Assembly (NCBI GenBank): GCA_001899285.1
Contig: MKWA01000003.1
Span: forward strand, 536-64,535
DNA length: 64,000 nt
Source: Rhizobiales bacterium 64-17
Lineage (GTDB): Bacteria > Pseudomonadota > Alphaproteobacteria > Rhizobiales > Xanthobacteraceae
Direction: 5' to 3'
Below the pieces are notes generated by a model. The model was not told the DNA's origin and ran no database searches. It worked only from the letters and a program-made list of their open reading frames with translations. Position 1 is the first letter of the stretch. Each line of letters begins with the position of its first letter. This document shows positions 1 to 8,794 of this stretch, in pieces. Position numbers and translations under genes: made by a program.

Positions 1-620
1 GGCACGACGGTGGCGGCGAACGGTTCGGCGAGTTTGACGGCGGCAACCGATATCACTGGCGATAGCGTAACGGCGACCAATGGCTCGGTGACGCTGGCGG
101 CGGGTGGCCTGATCGACTGGAATACGGTGGGTGCGGGCACCTCGGTGGATGCGACGGCGGCTGGCTCGGTGACATTGGGAGCAACGACCAGCGGGACGAC
201 GACGAACGTTCAGTCCACCGGCAGCACGGTAGCACTCGGCACTGTCACCAGCGGCGGCTCGCAGACAATCCGCGGCAAGACCGACGTGACGTTCACGACC
301 TTAACGGCGAACGGAGGCGATATCTCGGTCACGTCCGACACGACGAAGATCGCCGGTACGACCGTCGCCGCGAACGGTTCGGCGATCCTGACGGCGGCGA
401 CCGATAACACCGGCGATACGCTGACGGCGACGACCGGCGACGCGACCTTGCGCGCCGGCGGTCTCATCCGCTGGAACAATATCACCGCCGGCAAGACCGT
501 GACGGCCGACACCGCCGGTGGCTCGATCGCGTTCGGTACGGTGGCCAGCGGCGGGACCCAGAACCTGCGCGCCTTCAACGACATCACCTTCACCCGGTTG
601 ACGACGACCGGCACCCAGAA
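1..620 (+). repeat. 118-codon repeat inside the exoprotein gene
   Basis: Copy 1 runs from base 1 to 354 and copy 2 from base 355 to about 620, shortened internally by about 57 bp. The copies align in frame and have diverged at third positions, so the repeat is old and maintained at protein level. More copies probably lie upstream of the window. Confidence 0.65.
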
Positions 621-1521
621 CGATCCAGGCGACGTGCTGTTGCAGGCGATCAATGGCGGCGTGCAGGGCGGCGAGATCGTTGCGAACGGTGTCGTCAACC
701 TGGCCGGCAAGACCGACATCACCCTGAGCCTGCTGCAAGGCAGCTCTGTTTCGCTCGCGACGCCGCAGGACATCAGCGTGACGCAGCTCAACGTGTTCCG
801 TTCGATGACGCTCGCGGCGAACAACATCACCGTGACCGCGAAGCAGCTTCCGTCCGTGCCACCGGTGCCGCTGCATGTGACGGTGTCGGGCTTCAACGGC
901 GGCGTTGCCACCTCGGCCAACCTGAATATCGATCCGCCGGTCGTGGTGATCGATCTGTACCGGGTGATCGACTCGGTACTGACGGTCGATTCGCCCAATC
1001 TCAATATCGTCAGCGGCTATGTGCCGGGGCAGATGCTGCTCACCACGCCGGCCGGTCAGATCCTACTCGATAATCGCGGGCCGGCGCCGGTAAACACGGT
1101 TAATCTGCAGCTTTATCAGCCGAGCGATGCGTTCTCGATGCAGCAGGTCGGGGTCACCAACTACAGCAACACCCAGGTCGTCTGGTATGATACGACCATC
1201 GCGTCGGTCATCACCAACTATGGTGGTGGCGACTTCGGCGGCACCAGCTTTGTGCGCAATTCGTTGCAGGATATGCAGAACGCGGGCGCCTTCGATCCAG
1301 AGAAGGTGCAGCAGAGCGGACTTGCCACCTTCCATCTGCTCGGCGCCTCCGGTCTCGGCTTCCGGCACGATGTTCTCGGGCCGGTGGAAGTGCTGGGTGA
1401 CGGGCCGGCGGTCAATATCCAAGGATTGTTCGAAACGAGAGGAGCCAAGCGCGGCAAGAAATCGCGTTCAACCCGGTTGCACGACAAGAACGAACTCCGG
1501 CTCGCGTTTGGGTCTCATTAA
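1..1521 (+). CDS. Two-partner-secretion exoprotein (TpsA/filamentous-hemagglutinin-like), C-terminal part
   Basis: The reading frame is open from the first base, so the 5' part lies outside the window. The visible 506 residues are rich in Thr, Ala, Gly, Val and Ser, with recurring short beta-strand patterns typical of secreted beta-helical adhesins. A repeat unit starts at base 1 and recurs at base 355 (118 residues later): both copies begin with GTTVAANGSA and share an AGGLIxWN motif. The second copy lacks about 19 residues before the SGG-T-Q motif. The C-terminus turns basic (AKRGKKSRSTR). A TpsB transporter gene follows 54 bp downstream, which supports the exoprotein call. The cargo activity is not identifiable; adhesin is the likeliest role, by inference. 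Confidence 0.7.
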   Translation, partial: GTTVAANGSASLTAATDITGDSVTATNGSVTLAAGGLIDWNTVGAGTSVDATAAGSVTLGATTSGTTTNVQSTGSTVALGTVTSGGSQTIRGKTDVTFTTLTANGGDISVTSDTTKIAGTTVAANGSAILTAATDNTGDTLTATTGDATLRAGGLIRWNNITAGKTVTADTAGGSIAFGTVASGGTQNLRAFNDITFTRLTTTGTQNDPGDVLLQAINGGVQGGEIVANGVVNLAGKTDITLSLLQGSSVSLATPQDISVTQLNVFRSMTLAANNITVTAKQLPSVPPVPLHVTVSGFNGGVATSANLNIDPPVVVIDLYRVIDSVLTVDSPNLNIVSGYVPGQMLLTTPAGQILLDNRGPAPVNTVNLQLYQPSDAFSMQQVGVTNYSNTQVVWYDTTIASVITNYGGGDFGGTSFVRNSLQDMQNAGAFDPEKVQQSGLATFHLLGASGLGFRHDVLGPVEVLGDGPAVNIQGLFETRGAKRGKKSRSTRLHDKNELRLAFGSH

Positions 1522-1575
1522 GTGGTCAGCGCATTCCGCCGCATCTGGACGACAGAACACCGCACTGACAGATCG

Positions 1576-3228
1576 ATGAAGCGACTGACCCTATCCTTTG
1601 CCGCCGCCATGGCGCTGCTCTCGACGCCGTCTGCGCGCGCGCAAGTGCCGCCGCCCCAGGTCAATCCGGGCATCATCGACAGCGATATCGAACGCCAGCG
1701 CCAGCGGATCGAGCAGCAACAGCAGGCGCCGCGTCAGAGCGGGCGCCCGGTGGTCGCGCCTGGTCGCGCGCCAGCGGTGGTCATTCCCGGCGGTGGGCCG
1801 CGATTTCTGCTGCGGCGGGTCGAGTTCGACGCGTCGAAATTCATCACGCCGGACGAACTAAACGCGATCGCGGCGAAATATGTCGGCAAGCAGGTCGACA
1901 TCGCCGGGTTGCAGAGCCTCGTCGCTGAGGTCAACCAGCTTTATGAACAGCGCGGCATCGCCACCGCGATCGCGACGCTTCCGCCTCAGACCGCTAGCAA
2001 CGGCACGGTGAAGATCAAGCTGACCGAGGGCCGGCTGCAGAGGTCGACGATTCAGGGCAACGAGCAAACGTCGGAAGCCTATATCCGCCGCCAGATCGAC
2101 CCGCCGGTCGGTGAAGTGCTCGACGTGCCGCAACTCACGAGCGATGTCACCCGGTTCAACCGGACCAGCGATGTGCAAATCCGCGCGCTGCTGCAGCCCG
2201 GCACCAACTTCGGTCTGACCGATCTGCAACTCGCGGTCACCGAGCCGCCGCGCAACACGCTGCAACTGTTCTTCGACAATCAGGGTGTGCAGACGACCGG
2301 CCGTAATCAGGGCGGCGTCTACTACAAGCTGCACGGACTTGCCGGCATCGACGACCGTTTGACCTTCTACGGCGTGAAGTCGGAGGGCAATCTCAACGGC
2401 AATGCGTCCTACAACATCCCGTTCAATCCGTGGGGCGGCCGCATCGGCGTCAGCTACACGCAAGGACGCATCAAGATCATCAACGGCCCCTTTGAGCGCC
2501 TGGATGTCACCGGTCGCTCCAATCAGGCCAGCATCAACATCGCGCAGCCGTTCTATGTCGATCAGGCTTGGCTGATCCAGGCGACTGGCGCCTATACCTA
2601 CGGCAATTCGGAGAGCGATTTTTCCGCTGTCGCCGTGACCAATGATCGTTATGGTCGGACCACCGGCGGTCTGTCGATCAACTGGCTCGGCGATGCTTAT
2701 GCGGTGACGTTCTCGCCTGCTTACAACAGCATCAACTGGCACGACAAGATTTTCGGTGGTGAGCGCAGCTTCAACACCGCGACCGGCTCGCTAAACGGAA
2801 CGCTGCGGCTGCCGGGGCAGTTCTCGGTCGTCGGTCTTGGCAGCTATCAGTACACCTGGGAGAAGCTGCTGCCGGGTGATCAGTTGTTCTCGATCGGCGG
2901 CCCGACCACGGTGCGCGGTTATCCGACCAATACCGCAGCCGGTGACAGCGGTTATTACTTCAATGTCGAGTTGCACCGCGACATGTCGGATGTGCTCAAG
3001 GGCCTGGACCTATTCGCATTCCTCGACAGCGGCGCGACGTTCTCGACGGCGCCGGCGCGCACGCAGCTCGATTCCTCGGGTGTCGGCCTGTCATGGACGC
3101 CGATCCCGGCGCTGACATTCGAAGCGAGCGTTGGTTTACCATGGCGGACTGTCATCGCCAGCCAATCCCGCGCCGAGTTCTATGGCCGGATCAGTTTCCG
3201 GCCATTGGCTTTGCTCAACATCAAATAG
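1576..3228 (+). CDS. TpsB-type outer-membrane transporter (ShlB/FhaC/HecB family)
   Basis: A 550-residue outer-membrane pore that would export the exoprotein encoded just upstream. The ATG at 1576 is chosen because it opens a clear signal peptide (MKRLTLSFAAAMALLS, cleaved near ARAQ). A Gln/Arg/Pro-rich linker follows, then a POTRA-like region at about residues 75-150 (FLLRRVEFD to YEQRGIATA), then a long beta-barrel with alternating aromatic strands. The VRGY signature of the Omp85/TpsB lid loop is at residues 446-449. The protein ends in aromatic/hydrophobic residues typical of barrel proteins. Length matches the family (about 550-580). Partner specificity for the upstream gene is inferred from adjacency. 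Confidence 0.88.
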   Translation: MKRLTLSFAAAMALLSTPSARAQVPPPQVNPGIIDSDIERQRQRIEQQQQAPRQSGRPVVAPGRAPAVVIPGGGPRFLLRRVEFDASKFITPDELNAIAAKYVGKQVDIAGLQSLVAEVNQLYEQRGIATAIATLPPQTASNGTVKIKLTEGRLQRSTIQGNEQTSEAYIRRQIDPPVGEVLDVPQLTSDVTRFNRTSDVQIRALLQPGTNFGLTDLQLAVTEPPRNTLQLFFDNQGVQTTGRNQGGVYYKLHGLAGIDDRLTFYGVKSEGNLNGNASYNIPFNPWGGRIGVSYTQGRIKIINGPFERLDVTGRSNQASINIAQPFYVDQAWLIQATGAYTYGNSESDFSAVAVTNDRYGRTTGGLSINWLGDAYAVTFSPAYNSINWHDKIFGGERSFNTATGSLNGTLRLPGQFSVVGLGSYQYTWEKLLPGDQLFSIGGPTTVRGYPTNTAAGDSGYYFNVELHRDMSDVLKGLDLFAFLDSGATFSTAPARTQLDSSGVGLSWTPIPALTFEASVGLPWRTVIASQSRAEFYGRISFRPLALLNIK

Positions 3229-3278
3229 ACGCGACTGGCCAGCGGCTGGCCGCACGGTACAAAAAGGGAGAGTTGATC

Positions 3279-3980
3279 ATGAGGACGGTATCACATCGTA
3301 TTTCCGGCTTTGGCCTGACAGGGCTTGCCGTTGCCGCCGCGGCGCTGCTGCTGGCGCATGGGCCGGCCCAGAGCCAGCAGAAAAGGGAACAACCAGCGGC
3401 GCCGGCCGGCGCGTCGAACGTGGTGGCGGGGCAGGCCAATGTGGAAGGCTTCCGCTCGGCCCGGTTCGGCATGAGCGAGGCCGAGGTAAAGGCCGCCATC
3501 GCCAAGGATTTCAACATCAAGGGCGATGCGATCCGCGAGCAGCCCAATCCCGGCGAGCGGACACGGGTGCTGGTGGTCAAGGTGCCGGAACTGTTGCCGG
3601 GCGGTGGAGCGGCAGAAGTCTCCTACGTCATCGGCTATCAGACCAAAAAACTGATCCAGGTGTCGATCTCCTGGTCGAAGGCCGTCGATGACAAGATGAC
3701 GCCGGAGCAGTTGTTCTCCAACTCCAGCGTGCTGCGCACGCATTTCGTCGGCGAGGGCTTCAAACCCGATACCATCGCCACCAACATGCCGATCAACGGT
3801 GGCTTGCTCATGTTCCGCGGCAGCGATGCCAAGGACCGCACAGTGATGCTCATCCTGCAGGGCACGTTTACCCAAGGGCAGGGCGACCAGCGCATCCTGA
3901 CGCCGACCGCGTTGTTGCTGTTCTATATCGCCGACGCCAAGACGCCGGACATCTACAAGCTGCCGCCCGGCTCGTTCTAA
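3279..3980 (+). CDS. Exported protein of unknown function
   Basis: A 233-residue protein that I do not recognise. The ATG at 3279 follows a purine-rich ribosome site (AAAAAGGGAGAG) and opens a signal peptide (hydrophobic core VAAAALLLAHG, likely cleavage near QSQQ). The mature part is a single soluble domain of about 200 residues. An early segment RFGMSEAEVKAAIAKDF resembles the first helix of small periplasmic domains that begin with a G-M-S-x-x-E-V pattern. It starts 50 bp after the TpsB stop and ends before a strong terminator, so it is probably the last gene of the secretion operon. A periplasmic role in exoprotein export is possible but only inferred. Confidence 0.6.
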   Translation: MRTVSHRISGFGLTGLAVAAAALLLAHGPAQSQQKREQPAAPAGASNVVAGQANVEGFRSARFGMSEAEVKAAIAKDFNIKGDAIREQPNPGERTRVLVVKVPELLPGGGAAEVSYVIGYQTKKLIQVSISWSKAVDDKMTPEQLFSNSSVLRTHFVGEGFKPDTIATNMPINGGLLMFRGSDAKDRTVMLILQGTFTQGQGDQRILTPTALLLFYIADAKTPDIYKLPPGSF

Positions 3981-4010
3981 GCGAACTCGACCCGCAATAG
4001 TACGAATGCG

Positions 4011-4040
4011 AAAGCCCGCCATTTCGATGGCGGGCTTTTC
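4011..4040. terminator. Bidirectional rho-independent terminator
   Basis: A perfect 12-bp stem (AAAGCCCGCCAT / ATGGCGGGCTTT) with a TTCG loop, flanked by A-rich and T-rich sequence. It lies between the convergent ends of the exported-protein gene (stop 3980) and the GntR gene (stop 4049), so it can serve both. Confidence 0.9.
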
Positions 4041-4048
4041 GTTGCGCG

Positions 4049-4696
4049 TCAGCCCGATTTGCGGGTGAAGTACTGGATCACGTTGAGCGCGGCGCCGGAG
4101 ATGTGCCGGCGCATGGCGGCAGCCGCCTTGTCCCGGTCGAAAGCGAGGATCGCCGAGACGATCTCCTCGTGCTCCCGCATCGAGGAACGGATGCGGTCCT
4201 TCGAGTAGAATTGCCGCGAGCGGAACGGTGCGAGCCGGCGCCGGATATCGAGTGCCATGGTCTCGATGGTGCGGTTGCGGCAGCCGATATAGATCGCGTT
4301 GTGTAACTGCTCGTTCAGTGCGGCATAAGTCTTGGGATCGTCCCGCGTCGCCTTGATGCTCTGCTTGTGAATACGGTCGATCTCGGTGCGGTCGATCATC
4401 CGCGCCCGCATGGCGCAAAGACCGGCGCACAGACTTTCGATCTCGCCGGCCGCCTCGAACAGATCGTCGAGTTGTGCGGCGTCGAGCGGCGCCACGGTGA
4501 AGCCGTTGCGTGGCACATAGGCGATCAGCCGCGTGGCCGCGAGTTCGCGCAACGCCTCGCGGATCGGCGTACGCGACACCGAGAACCGCTTGGCGAGGCC
4601 AAGCTCGTCGAGCTTGTGGCCCGGCGACAGTTTGCCGCTGACAATGTCCTCGGCGATCGAATGGATGATGGTCTGCGAGAGGGTGGGAGCGGTCAT
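4049..4696 (-). CDS. GntR-family regulator, FCD (FadR-like) subfamily
   Basis: A 215-residue repressor-type regulator. The N-terminal winged helix spans about residues 8-70 (LSQTIIHSIAEDIVSGKL, then FSVSRTPIREALRELAA), followed by an all-helical FCD domain with candidate metal-binding His residues (EQLHNAIY, MREHEEIV, MRRHISG). It is read divergently from the extradiol-dioxygenase-like gene and is a clear paralog of the GntR protein at 9748, sharing the order of helices and motifs such as PFRSR. The intervening region contains paired TTGTATACAA-like boxes (4860-4889), its probable operator. The effector is unknown, probably an organic acid from the pathway encoded next door. Confidence 0.9.
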   Translation of the reverse strand: MTAPTLSQTIIHSIAEDIVSGKLSPGHKLDELGLAKRFSVSRTPIREALRELAATRLIAYVPRNGFTVAPLDAAQLDDLFEAAGEIESLCAGLCAMRARMIDRTEIDRIHKQSIKATRDDPKTYAALNEQLHNAIYIGCRNRTIETMALDIRRRLAPFRSRQFYSKDRIRSSMREHEEIVSAILAFDRDKAAAAMRRHISGAALNVIQYFTRKSG

Positions 4697-4763
4697 GGGA
4701 ATGGTGATTGCCCGGTCGGATCGTCGGTTTCAACTGCTGTTTTCGTGCGCTCCCGCGAGAGAA

Positions 4764-4820
4764 CCCGGTGTCGCCGCGGCCTCGATGCGAAAGCCGGCCA
4801 GACCCCGGCATGACACCGGG
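4764..4820. repeat. Imperfect intergenic inverted repeat
   Basis: The 9-base arms CCCGGTGTC (4764-4772) and GACACCGGG (4812-4820) are exact reverse complements separated by 39 bases, in the divergent spacer between the GntR and VOC genes. It resembles a degenerate intergenic palindromic element more than an operator. Confidence 0.4.
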
Positions 4821-4859
4821 CATGGAAATATCCCCGGCTTGCAAGGTCGGTCGATTGAC

Positions 4860-4889
4860 AATTATACAAAAAATAGCTTTTGTGTACAA
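4860..4889. promoter_or_regulatory. Paired GntR/FCD operator, site 1
   Basis: Two boxes, AATTATACAA (4860-4869) and TTGTGTACAA (4880-4889, a perfect palindrome), with ATAC/GTAC cores exactly 20 bp apart. The pair sits 44 bp before the ATG of the VOC gene. The same 20-bp phasing occurs at 5920-5949 and 10535-10564. Binding by one or both local GntR proteins is inferred. Confidence 0.65.
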
Positions 4890-4933
4890 AGCCGGCGCCG
4901 CCGGATCGACCCCTCCAAGACGCTGAGAAGGCC

Positions 4934-5812
4934 ATGATACAAGTCAGACGGATCGGCCATGCCACGTTCGAAACCCCCGATCTTGATAAGGCGGTCGACT
5001 ACTACGCCGCGGTGAACGGCCTGAGCTTGATCGGGCGCGGCGATCAGACCGCCTATCTCGCCTCGAACACCGGTCTCCTGACCATCGCCCTGCAGCGTGC
5101 GGATGCCGCGCGTTGCGCGCGGCTGACCTTCGAGGTGGCGCCGGACAGCGATCTTGCGGCTGTGCAGAAGGATCTGGCGGCGGAAGGCGTTCCGAGCGAA
5201 CGGCACAGCGACCCGGCACCAGGTGTCACGTCCTCGCTGCTGCTGACCGATCCGAACGGTACCGGCGTGGAGCTTTATGCGAAGCGCGGCAATCTGTCGG
5301 TGAAGCCGGTGGCGGCCGGCGTCGGCCCGCTCAAGCTCGGTCACGTCGCGTTTTTCACGCCTGATCCCGACAAAGTCGGCAAATTCTATCAGCGTTTCCT
5401 GGGTTTCCGCGTATCGGACTGGATCGAAGACTTCTTCCTGTTCATGCGCTGCAATGCCGATCATCACGCGGTGAACTTCCTGCGCGGGGAGAAGCCGCGC
5501 ATGCACCACATCGCGTTCGAATTGAAGGATGCGGCGCATATCGTCACATCCTGCGACGTGTTGGCGAAGAACAAGATTCCGATCGTCTGGGGTCCGATCC
5601 GTCTCGGTCCGGGCCACAACGTCGCGACGTTCCATCGCGAACACGACGGGCAGATGGTGGAGTTCTACACCGAGCTCGATCAGATGAAGGATGAGGCGCT
5701 CGGTTACTACGATCCGCGCCCGTGGCATCGCGACGCGCCGCAGCGGCCGAAAGTGTGGAAGCTCGTTGACGATCCGCTGTGGGGCCCGCCGCCTCCGCCC
5801 AACTTTCTGTAA
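4934..5812 (+). CDS. VOC-superfamily extradiol-dioxygenase-like protein
   Basis: 292 residues with two glyoxalase/bleomycin-type modules, the architecture of type I extradiol ring-cleavage dioxygenases. The C-terminal module keeps the expected metal ligands: His in LGHVAFF, His in MHHIAFEL and Glu in MVEFYTE. The N-terminal module (IGHATFETPDLDKAVDYY) is the degenerate non-catalytic half. Family knowledge suggests Fe(II)-dependent cleavage of a catechol-like ring, but related two-domain VOC proteins can have other activities. The ATG at 4934 is preceded by GAGAAGG. It starts a cluster with an FAH-family hydrolase and an ABC importer, which fits a meta-cleavage-type pathway. The natural substrate is not readable from sequence. 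Confidence 0.8.
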   Translation: MIQVRRIGHATFETPDLDKAVDYYAAVNGLSLIGRGDQTAYLASNTGLLTIALQRADAARCARLTFEVAPDSDLAAVQKDLAAEGVPSERHSDPAPGVTSSLLLTDPNGTGVELYAKRGNLSVKPVAAGVGPLKLGHVAFFTPDPDKVGKFYQRFLGFRVSDWIEDFFLFMRCNADHHAVNFLRGEKPRMHHIAFELKDAAHIVTSCDVLAKNKIPIVWGPIRLGPGHNVATFHREHDGQMVEFYTELDQMKDEALGYYDPRPWHRDAPQRPKVWKLVDDPLWGPPPPPNFL

Positions 5813-5919
5813 CGGGGCGCTGCGGCGTCCGTGGCGATCGGTCGCTGCGGAATGGCCCGGAAAAACGCTGTTCTACCGGGAAATCATGCGTCAATTCGCG
5901 TAATACATGATTGACAATC

Positions 5920-5949
5920 TTGTATACAAAATGGATTGATGGGATACAG
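5920..5949. promoter_or_regulatory. Paired GntR/FCD operator, site 2
   Basis: TTGTATACAA (5920-5929), a perfect palindrome, and TGGGATACAG (5940-5949), with ATAC cores exactly 20 bp apart. The pair ends 39 bp before the FAH-family start codon. This is the best match to the motif in the window and probably controls the hydrolase and transporter genes. Confidence 0.7.
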
Positions 5950-5988
5950 AATTTACAACCGTGCAGATGCATGCAGGAGATCGGTTCG

Positions 5989-6924
5989 ATGCAATATCCG
6001 GCCATTGCCACCTATCGTGATGCGAAAGCGCAGCCGCGGCTCGCCTTCGTGATCAACGGTGCGCTCTACGATGCCGCGGCGGCGAAAGTGGCCGGCGTGC
6101 CGTTCGAAGACGCCTGGCTCGCCGGCGGCTGGATGGCGATCCTTGCGCAGTGGGATCGCGCGGCAAGCGTCGTGAAGGATGCGCTCGCTAAGGCGGCGAC
6201 GCTGGCGAAGGACGGCAAGCTTGCGGCGCTGCCCAAGGATACGCGCGTGCTGGCGCCGTTCCGCGCCGAGCGCATCTTCTGCGCGGCGTCGAACTACATC
6301 GAGCATGCGAACGAGATGGGTACGGTGCTCGCCGCCAAGGCGCAGAGCAAGCCGTATATGTTCCTCAAGCTGCGCAACACGGTGATCGGGCAGGGCGACA
6401 ATATTCTGATGCCGCCGGAAACCAGCCAGCTCGACTGGGAAATCGAACTTGCCGCGGTGATCGGCAAGGGCGGCCGCCGCATTCCGCTCGACAAGGCGCT
6501 CGATCACGTCGCCGGCTATTCGATCGTCAACGACATCTCCGCGCGCGATCTCAACATGCGTGAGGATTATCCGTTCACCTTCGACTGGTTCCAGGGCAAG
6601 TGCCACGACACCTTCGCGCCGTTCGGCCCGTGCATCGTTCCGGCGTGGTCGATCCCCGATCCGCAGGGCGTGATGATGACGCTGACCGTCAACAAGGACG
6701 AGATGCAGAAGGACACCACGAAGAACATGATTTGGACGCTGCGCGAACAGATCTCGTATCTGTCGACCATCGTCTCGCTCGAGCCCGGCGACGTGATCGC
6801 CACCGGAACGCCGACCGGCGTCGGCATGGGCCGCGGCATCTATCTCAAGGCCGGCGATGTCGTCACCGCGACGATCGACGGGATTGGATCGATCACCAAC
6901 ATGGTGGTCGCCGAGAAAGTGTGA
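5989..6924 (+). CDS. Fumarylacetoacetate hydrolase (FAH) family protein
   Basis: 311 residues of the FAH fold, which hydrolyses, hydrates or decarboxylates 2-oxo/enol acids with a divalent metal. The metal-site motifs are visible: DWEIELAAVIGKGG (E151, E153) and YSIVNDISARDLN (D182), and the closing GDVIATGTPTGVGMGRG loop is intact. The ATG at 5989 is chosen because GCAGGAGATC lies just upstream and the operator pair would otherwise be inside the gene. With the upstream extradiol-dioxygenase-like gene it suggests processing of a ring-cleavage product. Fumarylpyruvate-hydrolase-like or hydratase activity are both possible; sequence alone does not choose. Confidence 0.88.
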   Translation: MQYPAIATYRDAKAQPRLAFVINGALYDAAAAKVAGVPFEDAWLAGGWMAILAQWDRAASVVKDALAKAATLAKDGKLAALPKDTRVLAPFRAERIFCAASNYIEHANEMGTVLAAKAQSKPYMFLKLRNTVIGQGDNILMPPETSQLDWEIELAAVIGKGGRRIPLDKALDHVAGYSIVNDISARDLNMREDYPFTFDWFQGKCHDTFAPFGPCIVPAWSIPDPQGVMMTLTVNKDEMQKDTTKNMIWTLREQISYLSTIVSLEPGDVIATGTPTGVGMGRGIYLKAGDVVTATIDGIGSITNMVVAEKV

Positions 6925-6998
6925 TCGCAACAATTTCGACATCGAAGCGGGCATTGAAGCCCGCCATCCAAGTCCAGGTTCAGAACGGGGAGAAGCAC

Positions 6999-7976
6999 AT
7001 GCGAATGTTCAAGGCAATCATCGGCGGTCTCGTGCTGGCGGCTGCGGCAAGCGCCGCGCAAGCGCAGGAGAAGATCACCTACAACATGGCGTGGCTGCCG
7101 CAGGGCAGCAGCGTCGGCGTCGCGGTGGCGCTCGACAAGGGTTGGTTCAAGGAAGGCGGTATCGACGTCACCATCATCCGTGGTTACGGCGGCAACCGCA
7201 CCGCGAACGAACTCGACCAGGGCCAGTTCGAGGTCGGTTACGTCGATCCGATCAGCCTCGTTCTGAACCGCGCCAACGGCGGCAAGATCAAGATGATCGG
7301 CGTGATCAATGCGCGCTGGCCGGCGGGCATTTGCTATGCACCGTCACGTCATAACGTGAAGGGCCTCGAAGGCTTGCGTGGTCTGACCATGGGCGGCGGC
7401 TCGGCTTCGCCGGTGCAGAACGTGGTTCCGGCCTGGCTCGAACTCAATGGGCTGCCGCGCGATGCGATCCGTATGCTGCGCATGGACCCGGCGGTAGTGG
7501 ATACTTCGTTCGTCGAGGGCAAGATTGATCTCGCGGAATGCTGGCTTGCCAGCAACCGGGCGGTGATCCACAAGCAGGCGAAGGCCGCGGGCCTCGAAGT
7601 GAAGGCGATCGAATACAGCGACCACAAGCTCAACGCCTACGGCAGCGGCTTTGCGGCGCGTGAGGAAATGATCAAGTCGAAGCCGGACGTCCTGCGCAAG
7701 TTCCTGCAGGCGGCCTATCGGGGCTACGAGCTTGCGAAGTCCAATCCGGACGCCGCGGCAGATGTCATGCTCAAGCAATTTCCAACCCTCGACCGGACGG
7801 TCGTGCTGGAGCAGATTAAGGACATCAACAGCCTGATCGTCGAGAAGGACACCAAGATGGGGTCGTTCCAGGAAGCGCGGATGGCCAACACCGTTTCGTT
7901 CGTCGACAAGGCGTTCGATCTCAAGGGCAAGGTCGCCGTGAAGGACACCTTCACCAACGAACTGCTCGGCAAATAA
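6999..7976 (+). CDS. ABC transporter substrate-binding protein (NMT1/SsuA/TauA type)
   Basis: 325 residues, a periplasmic solute-binding protein. The ATG at 6999 follows AACGGGGAGAAG and opens a signal peptide (MRMFKAIIGGLVLAAAASA, cleaved near AQAQ). The mature protein starts EKITYNMAWLPQG and has the NMT1/THI5-like pattern ALDKGWFKEGGIDVTI, followed by a GGNRTANELDQGQFEVGYVD ligand-pocket segment. A permease and an ATPase follow at once, giving a complete SsuABC/TauABC-type importer. Family ligands include sulfonates, taurine, pyrimidines and aromatic acids; the neighbours favour an aromatic or ring-derived acid here, by inference. Confidence 0.88.
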   Translation: MRMFKAIIGGLVLAAAASAAQAQEKITYNMAWLPQGSSVGVAVALDKGWFKEGGIDVTIIRGYGGNRTANELDQGQFEVGYVDPISLVLNRANGGKIKMIGVINARWPAGICYAPSRHNVKGLEGLRGLTMGGGSASPVQNVVPAWLELNGLPRDAIRMLRMDPAVVDTSFVEGKIDLAECWLASNRAVIHKQAKAAGLEVKAIEYSDHKLNAYGSGFAAREEMIKSKPDVLRKFLQAAYRGYELAKSNPDAAADVMLKQFPTLDRTVVLEQIKDINSLIVEKDTKMGSFQEARMANTVSFVDKAFDLKGKVAVKDTFTNELLGK

Positions 7977-8015
7977 GCCGGGCTACACAAGCACAGACGA
8001 GAGTGGGGATGGCGC

Positions 8016-8783
8016 GTGCAGGCTGACATCATCAAGGCGGGATGGTTGCGGGCGACGATCGAGCGGGTGATCCTGTTCGTCGCCCTGGCGGCGATCTGGG
8101 AAATCAGTGTCGTCGCGTTCAACGTCAAGCCGTACCTCCTGCCGCGTCTCTCCACTGTCGTCGAAAGCATCTGGACGTTCCGGACCACGCTGCTGATCCA
8201 GTCGCTGGTGACCGCCAACGAGATCATCCTCGGCTATATCGCCGCGGTGATCGGCGGCATCATTCTGTCACTGATCATCTATGCGTGGCCGCTGGCTCGC
8301 CGCACGGTCTATCCGCTGGTGGTTCTGTTCCAGGGTTTGCCAAAGATCGCGCTGGCGCCGCTGATGATCATCTGGATGGGCTACGGCACGTCGTCGAAAG
8401 TGTTCATCGCCTTCCTGTTCGCCTTCTTCCCGGTGGTGATCTCGACGCTCGGCGGTCTGTCGGGAACGCCGCAGAACCTTGTCGAGCATTTTCGCTCGAT
8501 CCGCGCCGGTACCTGGACCACATTCTGGCGCCTGCAGCTTCCGGCGGCGCTGCCGTCGATTATGGACGGCTGCAAGACGGCGATGCCGCTTGCGGTGATC
8601 GGTGCCATCGTCGGCGAGTTCGTCGGCTCGGAGCGGGGGCTCGGCTATCTCATTCTCGACGCCACGGCGCAGGCCAAGACCGATATGTTGTTCGCGGCGC
8701 TGATCGCGGTCTCCGTGCTCGCCGGCCTGCTGTATTGGGTTGTCGAGATTTTGGCGGATCGCGTCTGGTGGCGGTCGCTGTGA
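8016..8783 (+). CDS. ABC transporter permease (SsuC/TauC type)
   Basis: 255 residues with about six membrane segments and the inner-membrane BPD_transp_1 layout. The cytoplasmic coupling loop (EHFRSIRAGTWTTFWRLQLP) contains the expected interaction helix. The GTG at 8016 is used: the ATG seven bases earlier runs into a stop after five codons, and GAGTGGGGA precedes it. It lies 39 bp after the binding-protein gene and 11 bp before the ATPase gene, so the three are almost certainly co-transcribed. Confidence 0.9.
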   Translation: MQADIIKAGWLRATIERVILFVALAAIWEISVVAFNVKPYLLPRLSTVVESIWTFRTTLLIQSLVTANEIILGYIAAVIGGIILSLIIYAWPLARRTVYPLVVLFQGLPKIALAPLMIIWMGYGTSSKVFIAFLFAFFPVVISTLGGLSGTPQNLVEHFRSIRAGTWTTFWRLQLPAALPSIMDGCKTAMPLAVIGAIVGEFVGSERGLGYLILDATAQAKTDMLFAALIAVSVLAGLLYWVVEILADRVWWRSL

Positions 8784-8794
8784 GGAGACTGGAT

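Noticed and set aside
1-600. A CRISPR-like array in the first 600 bases
   Set aside because: The repeats are long (about 354 bp), in frame and inside a coding region, so they are protein repeats.
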